In this document: piece after piece, positions 44,213 to 53,560 of the stretch | Numbering within the stretch: the stretch's first letter is position 1 | Layout: each line of letters begins with the position of its first letter | NCBI RefSeq assembly: GCF_034119865.1 | Contig: NZ_CP139421.1 | Span: 5,124,501 to 5,188,500, forward strand | Length of the DNA: 64,000 bases | Origin: Algoriphagus sp. NG3 | Lineage (GTDB): Bacteria; Bacteroidota; Bacteroidia; Cytophagales; Cyclobacteriaceae | Direction of reading: 5' to 3' | Translations under genes and position numbers: made by a program | The notes under the pieces: generated by a model | What the model was told of the DNA's origin: nothing | The model's input: only the letters and a program-made list of their open reading frames with translations | Database searches by the model: none

Positions 44213-45271
44213 TTAGGAAGCCTGTTCAATTTTACCCGTTTTAAACCCAGAAAAGCCTCGATTCAATAAGGCGTATAAACTGCCCAATATGCCCAGTGTA
44301 CCAGTCAAATATGCATAGATTTCATTCAAAAAAGTCCTGTCAAACAGGCTGATCAGGGCAAAGCAGATCAGTACGAAACTTAGTGCGGAGACTTGAATCA
44401 TTCTGGAATTGCCATTTTTGCTTTCAAATTCCCGGAATGTCCTTATTTCCTCTAGACTGATATGGGTAAGGATATAAGTTTGGAATAATCTGCTGAAGAA
44501 TTCATACTTCTGCCATAGTATAGGAATCTCTATTTCCTCGTTTTCTAGAGAATATTCGGTGAGTTGGAGTCCGGTTTCTATTGGTGGGCTTGCTTTAACC
44601 AGTATTCCTTTGCGGATGAGTTCATTGATGGTTTGCTTTCGTGATTTATTCAGAAAGCGCTCCGATGAAAATGAATAGCACACGAGTTTCTCCTGAAAAT
44701 TCAGCTCCGACCAAATATCCGCATACTGAGCGATATTGGATTGCATAACTTCTTCATTTTCGGCTTGATGAAGTAAAATGTTCTTTTTGACATTAAGAGT
44801 GGCATCTATAGAGCGGATTCTGATGGGAAGTGTGTGGAAATCAAACCCGGCAAATGTTTCGGCATATTTCACCTGATCATCGATTTCTTTTATGCTTGAG
44901 AAAAGCTCTTCCCAGCTTTTTCCAGAACTGACGATGATGGCTATGTTTCTATCAACCAGCATTTGTATCAATGGAATGACCGCAAGTTGGTTTTTTTGAC
45001 AGTGGATATTCTGCAGATGTACATGGGTAACACCCTCATCTGGAAAGTCGGGGTTTAATGCATCTGGCAGTAATAAATTGGCAGTTTGTATCCTGGCACC
45101 TTTTAATTTGCTTTTCAGTATCTCTGTAAGTAAACTTGATTGTGGGCTGCATAGGAATATCCGGGTTTTTGAGAAATCGATTTCTGGTTGCCGCATGCTT
45201 AAAAATGGGTAGAAGATGATTTTTTGGATGATATTGGCAAAAAGTATAAACAATATCAGCATTGTAAGCAC
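44213..45271 (-). CDS. Membrane protein of unknown function, second gene of a sensor-like pair
   Basis: Predicted topology: one N-terminal membrane helix (MLILFILFANIIQKIIFYPF), about 270 cytoplasmic residues, then two helices at the C-terminus (VSALSFVLICFALISLF and YAYLTGTLGILGSLYALL). The soluble part opens with a strand and turn (TRIFLCSPQSSLLTEILKSK) and continues with HVHLQNIH and IAIIVSSGKSW, reminiscent of a degenerate nucleotide-binding fold, but no Walker motif is visible. A possible winged-helix-like piece (RKQTINELIRKGILVKA) follows. It overlaps the upstream 859-aa gene by 16 nt and ends 10 nt from the convergent permease gene. Function unknown. Confidence 0.6.
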   Translation of the reverse strand: MLTMLILFILFANIIQKIIFYPFLSMRQPEIDFSKTRIFLCSPQSSLLTEILKSKLKGARIQTANLLLPDALNPDFPDEGVTHVHLQNIHCQKNQLAVIPLIQMLVDRNIAIIVSSGKSWEELFSSIKEIDDQVKYAETFAGFDFHTLPIRIRSIDATLNVKKNILLHQAENEEVMQSNIAQYADIWSELNFQEKLVCYSFSSERFLNKSRKQTINELIRKGILVKASPPIETGLQLTEYSLENEEIEIPILWQKYEFFSRLFQTYILTHISLEEIRTFREFESKNGNSRMIQVSALSFVLICFALISLFDRTFLNEIYAYLTGTLGILGSLYALLNRGFSGFKTGKIEQAS

Positions 45272-47835
45272 ATTAATAGACTGAGCAGGAGATTAGAGAT
45301 CGATGGTGTCCCCACGTCTCCTTTATTCATTGCCATTTTGAAAACTTCTTGGTTTGGAGCGATAAAGCTCCTGATTTTTTCATCAAATGGATCAGCTATC
45401 CAGGTGAGTAATTTTCTTCTTTCATATTCATATTCCCTATAAAATCCGTCCAAAGATGAGGTGGTTTGTTCTGCTTCTATGCTGGAATCTGCAGCATCCC
45501 ATATGGCTTGTTCGTAGAGTTGCGTTTTTGATTGGATAAAATATCCCGGCAGAAAACCAATGATGAGAAACCAAAGCGCAAGAAAAATAGGGATAGTAAT
45601 GCTGTTTCTAAGTTTTATGACCTGAATTTTCGGCTTGATTAGCATAAACCAGATGGCAACAATGCCATAAGCTAACACAGTGAGAAAGAGTGTGGGTTTT
45701 AGGATATGCACTCTCCAAAATAGTATGGCAATCAAAAGCATAAGGTTGATTCCAGCTAGCAGGATGCTCCTTGTGGAATATCGCTGTAACTTGAATTCAG
45801 TAAAATCATCGAAAGTCATCTTATTGATCGATGTGGATAAGTTGACAAACGAAACCAGATAGCTGGAGTAAATCAGCAATATCAGCATATCGGTGTGTGG
45901 TATTTCAGCGAAATAGTAGGTGCCGACAAGCCCGATGGCATAGAAAATATAGGCGATGGAAAGGTATTGAAGGCGTGGGAGATTGCTTCGACTCGGCTCT
46001 AGCCAAGAGTACAGAAATGCCTTGGTGCCTTGCTTATCCATAGATCTTCTGGAGTATTTCTGGATCAAAAGACTGAACAATAAGCTTAGAAAATAAATAC
46101 TCAGCATGGAGATAGACTCTGCAGAACTCAAGGAAGAAAATGAATGGCTAATGTTCTCATTCACCAGAAATAGTAACCATACTTTCTCATCGAAATCATT
46201 TACAGATACTCGTCTGAGTATGCCTGTATATAAATTCCCATTTAAGTAAAGTGAAGTTAGAATACGGTACTCAGAATTGCTGTTGTTCTTCATTAGAGAG
46301 CTGATTTCTCCCCATTTCTCCCGGTTTATTCCCTCCCGTATATGTGCGATGGGAGTAGATATCTTATTGCTTTTCAATAATATCTTTCCAGATTCCTTCA
46401 GTGCCAGAAATCTGTATTGATCGCTTAGTTCCTGATTGGCCTTTAATTTGAAAGTGATCGCTTTTATAGTAGCTAAGCTGTCTTTAGTACTGGGGTCAAA
46501 TTTTTTGGAAATCACTGATTCCAACTGTCCATCAGTTCGGCTATAATGGGAATTCAGGAAGGTGGCAGTTTTATGTTTTTCCTGCTTGAATACGGAAAAG
46601 TATTCCCGCTGACTCAGATCTATTGCTGAAGTGTCTTGCCCGAAGTCTACGATACTAGCTCCTGATCCAGAATTTTTAAAGAAGATTTTTTCTGCATAGC
46701 CATTAGGTTTAAAGGCGATTAGTTCGTTGAAATCCAAAGGGATTTTATCTGCATATTCAAACGAGGCTGAAGAATCTAACGTGATTTTATAGTTCCCAAG
46801 CATGTGACTTAGCTCTTCTTCAATCTGGTCTACTATCACTGCTTGTTTTTCTACTGGATTAGGCGCATTTCTGCTCTGAGATAGTGAAAAGGCAATGATA
46901 ATAGTGAGGCAAAGCAGGGAGATTCCTACTTGGGTTACTTTGTTTTGGGTAAGATTATCGCCCGGAGCGAGATTCATGACCCCAAGTATAGGGATCAGTG
47001 CGATCAGAACGAGAAGAAACAAAATCAATAAGCTTAATCTGGTGAAATCCAGGCGCATTCCCACTTTCTTGTACGTGCTTTCGGAAATTAGTCCTACAGC
47101 ATATAGCTGTTGGTTTTCCATGGGAATAGGTGAAATGTAGGCTCTAGATTGATTTTCAGAGTAATTTAATCTGACGACGTCTGTTCCGGAGTAGGCCACG
47201 CCCAGACTGTCGATTTCAATATCCTTTGGCAAAAACAATTTGGTGCCCGCATCCTCAGGGGGATAAAGCACTATACCGTCATTAAAAGTGATATAGAAAT
47301 GTTCAAATATTTTATTGGTTTCTTGCTTGCGCAGTAGTTCCGCTACCGGGATTTCCAGGTCTACTATCAATACACTGGAGGTGTCATTAATCAAGCTTTG
47401 CGGTATCTTAAAGGCGGTTTTAAATTCCTCTAAATTATAGTCGGAATGTAGGTTGTTGATTGGGACTATCAATCCGTTTTTTATTATTCTGTCATTTTTT
47501 ACAGTGAGAGAGTTGTCAAATCCTGAATTTGGGTTTAGTAGCCTGGTATTGGAATAGTTGAAATTCGTTTTAATGATGGAAGTGAGCTTGCCTGCTTCTG
47601 ATCTAGTTCGAGGGGAATTTGCAGAGGCTGCAGATCCCTCCCGTACAAAATAAGCTTCTACCCGTGTATAGTAGTCTGACAGGGCTCTTACAATATCATT
47701 TCTTGAGGCTTCTACGCTGCGGATAAGCTGATTTTCCAGCTCTCTCTGATTTTTATAAGATTGCATGTAAAGAACCACCCCGATAATCAAGATTATGGGC
47801 AATAGTACCAGCCAGATTTTAACTGTTTTTACCAT
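45256..47835 (-). CDS. Large membrane protein with two extracytoplasmic sensor-like domains
   Basis: 859 residues. TM1 is at about 7-24. An extracytoplasmic domain of about 230 residues (RSVEASRNDIVRALSDYYTR, ITFNDGIVLYPPEDAG) has the layout of PDC/dCache sensors. Two more helices around 265-320 lead to a second extracytoplasmic domain (YANYKITLD-like start, REYFSVFKQEKHKTATFL motif). Seven or eight further helices fill the C-terminal half. No histidine kinase, GGDEF or HAMP domain is present, so any signal output must come from the partner gene downstream, which overlaps it. Function unknown; ligand sensing is inference. Confidence 0.65.
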   Translation of the reverse strand: MVKTVKIWLVLLPIILIIGVVLYMQSYKNQRELENQLIRSVEASRNDIVRALSDYYTRVEAYFVREGSAASANSPRTRSEAGKLTSIIKTNFNYSNTRLLNPNSGFDNSLTVKNDRIIKNGLIVPINNLHSDYNLEEFKTAFKIPQSLINDTSSVLIVDLEIPVAELLRKQETNKIFEHFYITFNDGIVLYPPEDAGTKLFLPKDIEIDSLGVAYSGTDVVRLNYSENQSRAYISPIPMENQQLYAVGLISESTYKKVGMRLDFTRLSLLILFLLVLIALIPILGVMNLAPGDNLTQNKVTQVGISLLCLTIIIAFSLSQSRNAPNPVEKQAVIVDQIEEELSHMLGNYKITLDSSASFEYADKIPLDFNELIAFKPNGYAEKIFFKNSGSGASIVDFGQDTSAIDLSQREYFSVFKQEKHKTATFLNSHYSRTDGQLESVISKKFDPSTKDSLATIKAITFKLKANQELSDQYRFLALKESGKILLKSNKISTPIAHIREGINREKWGEISSLMKNNSNSEYRILTSLYLNGNLYTGILRRVSVNDFDEKVWLLFLVNENISHSFSSLSSAESISMLSIYFLSLLFSLLIQKYSRRSMDKQGTKAFLYSWLEPSRSNLPRLQYLSIAYIFYAIGLVGTYYFAEIPHTDMLILLIYSSYLVSFVNLSTSINKMTFDDFTEFKLQRYSTRSILLAGINLMLLIAILFWRVHILKPTLFLTVLAYGIVAIWFMLIKPKIQVIKLRNSITIPIFLALWFLIIGFLPGYFIQSKTQLYEQAIWDAADSSIEAEQTTSSLDGFYREYEYERRKLLTWIADPFDEKIRSFIAPNQEVFKMAMNKGDVGTPSISNLLLSLLMCLQC

Positions 47836-48019
47836 GACAAAAAATTATCATAAAAAATCATGTTGAATATACAACATAAATCACTGAAAGTCAATGGTGA
47901 AAGACCCTGGTCTTGCGTTGTCGGTGATTAAGTGGAGTATTGCCCGCTTGCAATTGACACCCTAGGCATGTTTATTGGGCGCTGAAGTTGTTCACCCTAA
48001 TTTGTAAATAAATTCCCCA

Positions 48020-48619
48020 ATGAAGAGAGTAGTACTACTGTCCCTGATTTTGATTGTTGTTTTTACTAGCTCACATGTCACTTTTGCGCAGGAAAGTACC
48101 GAGGACAAAGGTTCTTTGAAGTCGGGTACCATAGATAGTCAGTTTGATTATATCTATAGTGTCTCAAATAATTTTCAAGAGTACAAGGTGGTCAAGCGTA
48201 CTAATTTGGATCAGCTGAAATCAAATATCCTGGATTCTATGCGTACGATGAGGGCAGAAGTAGGAGATCTGAAGACGCTGATTGTGAGTGAGAAAGATTC
48301 TATTGTAAACCTTAACACTATGCTGGAAACTGCGGAAACGGAGAAGCAGGATGCTATAGCAGAGAAAGATAATTTTTCATTTTTAGGAATGGGGATTCAT
48401 AAGGCTGTTTACTCTTCCATGATGTGGACACTGGTCGCTGTGTTGGCCGGAGCTCTGGCAATTTTCTCCTTCCAATATTTTAGTAGTTTCAAAAAAATAA
48501 AGAAGGCACAAAAGGACTTGGCAGAAATTCAGGAGGAATTTGACAACCATCGTAAGAATATGCTGGATAGGGAGCGTAAACTTAAGCGGGAACTGGTTGA
48601 TGCGCAACTGGGCAGATAG
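48020..48619 (+). CDS. Secretory, coiled-coil membrane protein of unknown function
   Basis: A 199-aa protein with a signal peptide (VVLLSLILIVVFTSSHVTFAQ), a region SGTIDSQFDYIYSVSNNFQEYKVVK conserved in Bacteroidota, a coiled coil (about 65-115), one membrane helix (MWTLVAVLAGALAIFSFQYF) and a charged C-terminal coiled coil. Homologs are often labelled tRNA (guanine-N1)-methyltransferase in databases. No SAM-binding knot or tRNA-binding motif is visible, so that label appears wrong. An envelope-spanning structural or scaffold role is more consistent with the topology. Confidence 0.7.
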   Translation: MKRVVLLSLILIVVFTSSHVTFAQESTEDKGSLKSGTIDSQFDYIYSVSNNFQEYKVVKRTNLDQLKSNILDSMRTMRAEVGDLKTLIVSEKDSIVNLNTMLETAETEKQDAIAEKDNFSFLGMGIHKAVYSSMMWTLVAVLAGALAIFSFQYFSSFKKIKKAQKDLAEIQEEFDNHRKNMLDRERKLKRELVDAQLGR

Positions 48620-48684
48620 AGGATTTTGTCCTCATCAATCTGGAAGCTTTCTCAATACACAGGTGTATTCCCTATAAAAAAGCG

Positions 48685-48692
48685 TAAGTTTG
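48685..48692 (+). promoter_or_regulatory. Possible -7 promoter element of the ABC exporter gene
   Basis: TAAGTTTG matches the Bacteroidota -7 consensus TAnnTTTG exactly and lies 26 nt before the start codon. No clear -33 box was found. Confidence 0.4.
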
Positions 48693-48718
48693 TGACCTTA
48701 AAATAGCGAAATCACCGA

Positions 48719-50506
48719 ATGGCTAAGAAAAGAGGAACTGCTTTGGAAGAGAGCGAAAAACGGAAGTTGAACAAGCAGAATTTAAGTAAACTGGGAGGTA
48801 TATTCCAGTTTTTGATGCCCTACAAAGGGGCATTCTTTTTAGGACTGATATTCCTGGTATTTTCTTCACTTACCTTGCTTACATTTCCATATGTGGCGGG
48901 TAAACTCATCGATACCGCACAAGGGACTGATTGGATAGTAAATGATATTAACTCGATCGCTTTGATCCTGGTAGGGATCCTTGCGGTACAGAGTACCTTC
49001 TCCTTTTTCAGGGTCTGGCTGTTTGCCTTGGTTTCTGAACGGTCCATGCGTGATATCCGTCTGGCGCTATACTCCAGAATGGTCCGCTTGCCCATGACGT
49101 TCTTCGATAAGCGTCGTACAGGCGAACTGATCAGTAGGATCACTTCTGATGTAAGCATGCTTCAGGATACCTTCTCAGTGACACTGGCAGAGCTTTTCCG
49201 TCAGGTAGTGACGCTGGTGGCAGGCGTGATTTTCCTCCTGGTCAACACTCCTAAATTGACGCTGTTCATGTTGGCCACCTTTCCTGTTCTGGTAGTGATA
49301 GCAATGGTTTTTGGGAAGTTTATCCGCAAGCTTTCTAAAACAACCCAGGATGAACTGGCATCTGCCAATGTGATTGTGGAGGAAACTTTACAATCGATCA
49401 GCACTGTCAAGTCTTTTGTGGGAGAAGCATTTGAATCTGCAAGATATGGCAGTGGGTTGAATAGGGTAGTGGGGGTCGCTCTCCGGGCTGCCAAATATAG
49501 AGGTGCATTTATCTCATTTATTATTTTTGCGCTTTTTGGTGGTATCGTAGCCGTGATGTGGTACGGAGCTAGTTTGGTGAGTTCCGGGGAAATGAGTGTG
49601 GGCGAACTTGTTTCGTTCGTGTTATACACCACGTTTATCGGAGGTTCCATAGCCGGATTAGGGGACATCTATGGACAGGTTCAAAAAGCCATCGGTTCTT
49701 CTGAGCGTGTCTTGGAAATATTGGATGAGGAACCCGAGCCTGCTGCTGGTGCTAAGACTTCTGCATTCCAGGGCAAAATAGCATTCGATCAAGTAGGCTT
49801 TCATTACCCGACACGTCCGGAAATGGAAGTACTAAAAAGCCTCAGCTTCCACGTGAATCCAGGAGAGAAAGTAGCTTTGGCTGGCCATTCAGGAGCAGGG
49901 AAATCCACCATTATCCAGCTTTTGATGCGTTTTTATGAGGTGCAGAAAGGTTCTATTCAGGTAGATGACCGCCCGTTGCATGAATGGGATCTGCAGAACC
50001 TTCGCTCACACGTGGGCATGGTTCCCCAAGAGGTACTGCTATTTGGAGGCTCTATCCGCGAGAATATAGCTTATGCCAAGCCTGGTGCTTCGGAAGAAGA
50101 AATTATACTGGCTGCCAAGAAGGCGAATGCCTGGCAGTTTATATCCCAGTTCCCGGAAGGGCTGGATACGCTGGTGGGTGAGCGCGGAGTGAAACTTTCC
50201 GGTGGTCAGCGGCAGCGGGTGGCAATAGCTCGGGCGATTTTAAAGGATCCCTCCATCCTGATATTGGATGAGGCGACTTCTTCTTTGGATGCGGAATCAG
50301 AGCATTTGGTGCAGGAGGCATTGGATGAATTGATGAAGGGAAGAACCACCATTATCATTGCGCATCGGCTGGCCACTATCCGCAAGGTGGATAGAATCTA
50401 TGTGCTCAGCGACGGAGAGATTGTCGAGCAAGGCAACCACCTGGATCTTCTCGATAGAGAAAAGGGTTTCTACGCCAATTTGGTTCGACTTCAATTTGCC
50501 GATTAA
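48719..50506 (+). CDS. ABC exporter, fused membrane and ATPase domains (MsbA/BmrA-like)
   Basis: A 595-aa half-transporter: six transmembrane helices in the first ~330 residues and an ATPase domain with Walker A GHSGAGKST, signature LSGGQRQR, Walker B ILILDEATSSLD and the H-loop in IIIAHRLATIRK. The coupling region FDKRRTGELISRITSDVSMLQ is typical of the type IV exporter family that includes MsbA and multidrug pumps. It works as a homodimer in the inner membrane. Substrate (lipid A precursor, lipid or drug) cannot be read from the sequence. Preceded by a recognisable -7 box. Confidence 0.92.
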   Translation: MAKKRGTALEESEKRKLNKQNLSKLGGIFQFLMPYKGAFFLGLIFLVFSSLTLLTFPYVAGKLIDTAQGTDWIVNDINSIALILVGILAVQSTFSFFRVWLFALVSERSMRDIRLALYSRMVRLPMTFFDKRRTGELISRITSDVSMLQDTFSVTLAELFRQVVTLVAGVIFLLVNTPKLTLFMLATFPVLVVIAMVFGKFIRKLSKTTQDELASANVIVEETLQSISTVKSFVGEAFESARYGSGLNRVVGVALRAAKYRGAFISFIIFALFGGIVAVMWYGASLVSSGEMSVGELVSFVLYTTFIGGSIAGLGDIYGQVQKAIGSSERVLEILDEEPEPAAGAKTSAFQGKIAFDQVGFHYPTRPEMEVLKSLSFHVNPGEKVALAGHSGAGKSTIIQLLMRFYEVQKGSIQVDDRPLHEWDLQNLRSHVGMVPQEVLLFGGSIRENIAYAKPGASEEEIILAAKKANAWQFISQFPEGLDTLVGERGVKLSGGQRQRVAIARAILKDPSILILDEATSSLDAESEHLVQEALDELMKGRTTIIIAHRLATIRKVDRIYVLSDGEIVEQGNHLDLLDREKGFYANLVRLQFAD

Positions 50507-50568
50507 AGGTTTTGGGCGGCCATGCACAGAGATACGTTGATTTTTATACCTAGAAAATCCCTTTTGAT

Positions 50569-51492
50569 TTGAAAAAAGCCTGTAAGTTCTGTGGGAGTTT
50601 GAACAATGCCTCTTTTGAAGCGACTGAAAGGATGTTTGGCCTGGGAGGTTCATTTACTTATTTGGAGTGTATGGATTGTGGATCGCTTCAAATGGATGAA
50701 ATACCACAGAATCTTGGTGAATATTACCAGCGTACAGGTTATTACTCCTTTTTGCCCTTAAATCATTCAGGCTTTGCCCGAAAGGTGTACAAGAGGATTC
50801 GAATGAAACTGTTGCTGGCCACTCAATCTAAAATTTTTGAGCCCCGGGATTATGGGTATTGGCTGAAAAAACTGGCCCCTGGATTTCATTTCAGAATAGC
50901 GGATGTAGGCTGCGGAAACGGGCAATTACTCTACGAACTATATGCGGCCGGCTTCACTGATCTGCATGGCTTTGATCCTTTCATGGAAAAAGACCAGGCA
51001 GTCAATCCTAGCTTGCATCTATGGAAAAAGCGCATTGAAGCGAGCGATGGGCTATTTGATCTGATTATGTTGCATCATGCGTTTGAGCACATGGAGGATC
51101 CTGTGGAAGCGCTTCAGGCTTGTTATGACAAGTTGAAACCAGGCGGGAAGTTGCTGGTGAGAACCCCTGTGACCGATGCTGCCGTATGGAAGGAAAAGCG
51201 GGCGTATTGGGTACAACTGGATGCTCCCCGGCATTTGATCATTCCATCTGTGACAGGTTTCCAACTCGTTTCCCAGACTATAGGGCTTACACTGGAGGAG
51301 GTGCTGTTTGATTCCAGTGCGTTTCAGTTCTGGGGGACATCTCTCTATGAAAAGGGTTTTTCTTTAGATCTTAAATTAGTGGGACAGCATTATTCTCCGG
51401 AGGAATTAGCTGAATTGGAGAAAAAAGCCCTCCTGTATAATCAGGAGGGTAAGGGGGATCAGGTATGTTTTTTTCTGAGAAAGCCGCTTTAA
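50569..51492 (+). CDS. SAM-dependent class I methyltransferase with N-terminal zinc ribbon
   Basis: 307 aa. The N-terminus has two Cys pairs (CKFCG and CMDCG) forming a zinc ribbon. SAM-binding motif I is DVGCGNGQLL, followed by the acidic loop GFDPF, and LHHAFEHMEDP is motif IV-like. The C-terminal half includes VRTPVTDAAVWKEK and RHLIIPS. This layout matches Bacteroidota methyltransferases from surface-glycan clusters that methylate sugars. No glycan genes are adjacent. The start is a TTG. The stop overlaps the convergent universal stress gene (51489-51492). Confidence 0.85.
   Translation: MKKACKFCGSLNNASFEATERMFGLGGSFTYLECMDCGSLQMDEIPQNLGEYYQRTGYYSFLPLNHSGFARKVYKRIRMKLLLATQSKIFEPRDYGYWLKKLAPGFHFRIADVGCGNGQLLYELYAAGFTDLHGFDPFMEKDQAVNPSLHLWKKRIEASDGLFDLIMLHHAFEHMEDPVEALQACYDKLKPGGKLLVRTPVTDAAVWKEKRAYWVQLDAPRHLIIPSVTGFQLVSQTIGLTLEEVLFDSSAFQFWGTSLYEKGFSLDLKLVGQHYSPEELAELEKKALLYNQEGKGDQVCFFLRKPL
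51421..51449 (-). terminator. Intrinsic terminator of the universal stress gene, inside the methyltransferase CDS
   Basis: Read on the minus strand, CCCTCCTG, a TTATA-rich loop and CAGGAGGG form a perfect 8-bp stem followed by C and six T, 40 nt past the universal stress gene stop. The stem bases also encode the end of the convergent methyltransferase. Confidence 0.75.
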
Positions 51493-52403
51493 ATTTTAAA
51501 CAGGGCTTCAAAAAAGCCCATCGTTTCGCCTTTTTTCTTGAATATCAGCATAGGAAGCACGTTGTTTACCGCTATGAGTTTTTCCGCCACACTTCCCAGC
51601 AGGATGGCAGCGGACTTGGTTCTGCCACGGGAGCCAAGCAAGATCATGTCAGCACCTATCTCCTGGGCTTCCGATAGTAGGGCTTTGCCTTGTCCCTCTC
51701 CATTGTTCAGTACGAAGCGGCAGCCCACATTCTTATGGTCGAATTTCTGTATAAAGCGATCGTAATCCTGCTGGGCGTTTTCTTTCATTATCTCTGCGAA
51801 TTCCTCGTAGGATTTACCTGTTTTAGAATATCCATGAGGCACCTCATAGAGATGAACGGGGATAAGTTCTGCATTTAACTCTTCAGAAATCCGTTCTCCA
51901 AACGTGAAGATCAAATCAGTGTGATCAGAGAAGTCTGAGGGGATCATGATTTTTTTAGGCAGGCCCGGAGGTCTTTTTTCCTGCAAAAGCAGAACAGAGC
52001 ACGGAGCTTTTTTTGCGATTCCTTTGGCTAAGGATCCGCTTCCTTCAATAGTTTCTTTTCTGCCCATGATGATGATGTCCACATCCTTGATTCTGGCCTT
52101 TCTCAGGAAGGTGTCCAATGGGTGGGCGCCTTCATCTGCGGAAACTTCGATTTCCATGCTTTGCGGAAAATCATATTCTTCGAGCTTGGTTTTAATCAAT
52201 GCTTCTATAGATTCATCCCCCGGGGCCATCAGCTCGGGATGTTTCTTCAGAATCTCATCAGGCACTGCCAGGTCTTTGGCTACATGGACAAAGTAGCATT
52301 TATCTATCCCTAAGAATTCCAGATATACTATTGTCTTTTTGATCAGGATATCATCCATCTCCGTAAGATCAAGACCAATCATGGCCTTATAAAAATGCTT
52401 CAT
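51489..52403 (-). CDS. Universal stress protein, tandem UspA domains
   Basis: 304 aa with two Usp domains. The second (PKKIMIPSDFSDHTDLIFTF to LPMLIFKKKG) has the ATP-binding signature G-2x-G-9x-GS in GSRGRTKSAAILLGSVAE. The first (GLDLTEMDDILIKKTIVY to APCSVLLLQE) keeps a looser version (MGRKETIEGSGSLAKGIAKK). Tandem Usp proteins are cytoplasmic and respond to starvation or oxidative stress in related bacteria. The gene is monocistronic and convergent with a methyltransferase gene; its terminator lies inside that gene. Confidence 0.9.
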   Translation of the reverse strand: MKHFYKAMIGLDLTEMDDILIKKTIVYLEFLGIDKCYFVHVAKDLAVPDEILKKHPELMAPGDESIEALIKTKLEEYDFPQSMEIEVSADEGAHPLDTFLRKARIKDVDIIIMGRKETIEGSGSLAKGIAKKAPCSVLLLQEKRPPGLPKKIMIPSDFSDHTDLIFTFGERISEELNAELIPVHLYEVPHGYSKTGKSYEEFAEIMKENAQQDYDRFIQKFDHKNVGCRFVLNNGEGQGKALLSEAQEIGADMILLGSRGRTKSAAILLGSVAEKLIAVNNVLPMLIFKKKGETMGFFEALFKI

Positions 52404-52506
52404 AGCTGTTCGGTGTTTATTCCCTTAATTTAAAGCTTTGATCCAGTTTATTGAATAGTTTTTTTGTTTTTACCTGCGGAATTCATTTTCAAGGTAATTT
52501 AGGCGG

Positions 52507-53052
52507 ATGAAAGTAATGCAAAAGTATTTTTTGGCAATCGTTCCTGAAGGGGGATTTCAGGAGCAAGTGACTCAGTTAAAACTGGAGATCAGGGATCGGT
52601 TTGAGGCTAAATATGCCCTAAAGTCTCCGGCACATATCACGTTGAAGATGCCCTTTGTCTATAACGAGGCTAAGGAAATTAGGCTCATTGAGAAGCTTGG
52701 GGATTTTCTGGTGAACTATGTGCCATTCGACCTTGAAGTAAAAGGGGTAAGTACTTTTGGTGAGCGGGTGATTTACTTGGGGGTGGAGGCAGGACAGGGT
52801 TTGTATGATTTTCAGGAAGCCCTCAAGACTTACTGTAAAAAAGAGCTAAACCTTATCGATGAACTGAGTGACAGGAATTTCCATCCCCATATGACCGTGG
52901 CTTTCAAGGACATCAAAAAATCCCGGTTTCAGAATATTCTTCAATATGCAAGAAAGTATAATCTGACTTGTAAACTGACAGTTTCTCATCTTGCGCTTCT
53001 GAAAAGGATAGATGGGCGGTGGGAAGTTCAGAGAAAACTACATTTCACTTGA
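52507..53052 (+). CDS. 2H phosphoesterase, RNA 2',5'-ligase-like (LigT family)
   Basis: A 181-aa protein with two HxT/S motifs of the 2H superfamily: HIT in SPAHITLKMPF and HMT in HPHMTVAFKD. The strand order (FLAIVPEGGF, then ITLKMPF, VIYLGVEAG, LALLKRIDGRWE) matches LigT/ThpR-type enzymes, which cleave or join 2',5' linkages or cyclic phosphates in RNA. Substrate not known for this subgroup. It is a single gene, divergent from the universal stress gene. Confidence 0.88.
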   Translation: MKVMQKYFLAIVPEGGFQEQVTQLKLEIRDRFEAKYALKSPAHITLKMPFVYNEAKEIRLIEKLGDFLVNYVPFDLEVKGVSTFGERVIYLGVEAGQGLYDFQEALKTYCKKELNLIDELSDRNFHPHMTVAFKDIKKSRFQNILQYARKYNLTCKLTVSHLALLKRIDGRWEVQRKLHFT

Positions 53053-53560
53053 TATTTAGATACAGTTCTATTGAATCGTCCAGTTTTTATCTATTTGTTG
53101 ACATTTCTGCGTAATTATGTAAAAAAAAATTTTATTTTGAAAATCATGGTTTATTCGGAATAAATCACTTTTCTTAAATAAGGTTAAAATTTAAGACGAC
53201 AGAATTTTGTTTAGGTTTTGGGTAGGTGGGCATAGAAAAAAACGAATATTAATTGGGGAAAGAGATGAACAGCTAATATAGGATCAAATAGATCATGAGT
53301 GTTCTTAGTTGACAGCAGTTGTTTTATTTTACTTTATAACTAATTCTCACTCTTTTTAAAAGCGAAATTGACATAAAATGTTATAATATTTTGTTTTTTG
53401 TCCGTTTCTGTACAAAGAAGCTTGTTGTTCGCATTTTTTTCAGATTTTCGATATAATCTTTTTTCTATGTATTTCTCTTCAAGGCTGTTGGGTTTTTACA
53501 TATCAAACTTTCCCATGATATTGTGACCAAAATGAAAACATAAAGTTAAATGTTCAACCT
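53053..53560. other. AT-rich 508-nt leader region of the SusC/SusD operon, no gene
   Basis: No protein-coding frame is credible. The region is very AT-rich with poly-T and poly-A runs (for example around 53120-53150) and several TTTTG blocks, as usual upstream of SusC genes, so it likely contains the promoter. No exact TAnnTTTG box with a start-site spacing was found. No anti-sigma/ECF sigma gene pair lies in or next to it, so the common FecI/FecR type of control is not encoded locally. Confidence 0.4.

Noticed and set aside
48020..48619. tRNA (guanine-N1)-methyltransferase, a label often given to homologs
   Set aside because: The sequence has a signal peptide, coiled coils and a membrane helix but no SAM-binding or trefoil-knot motif.
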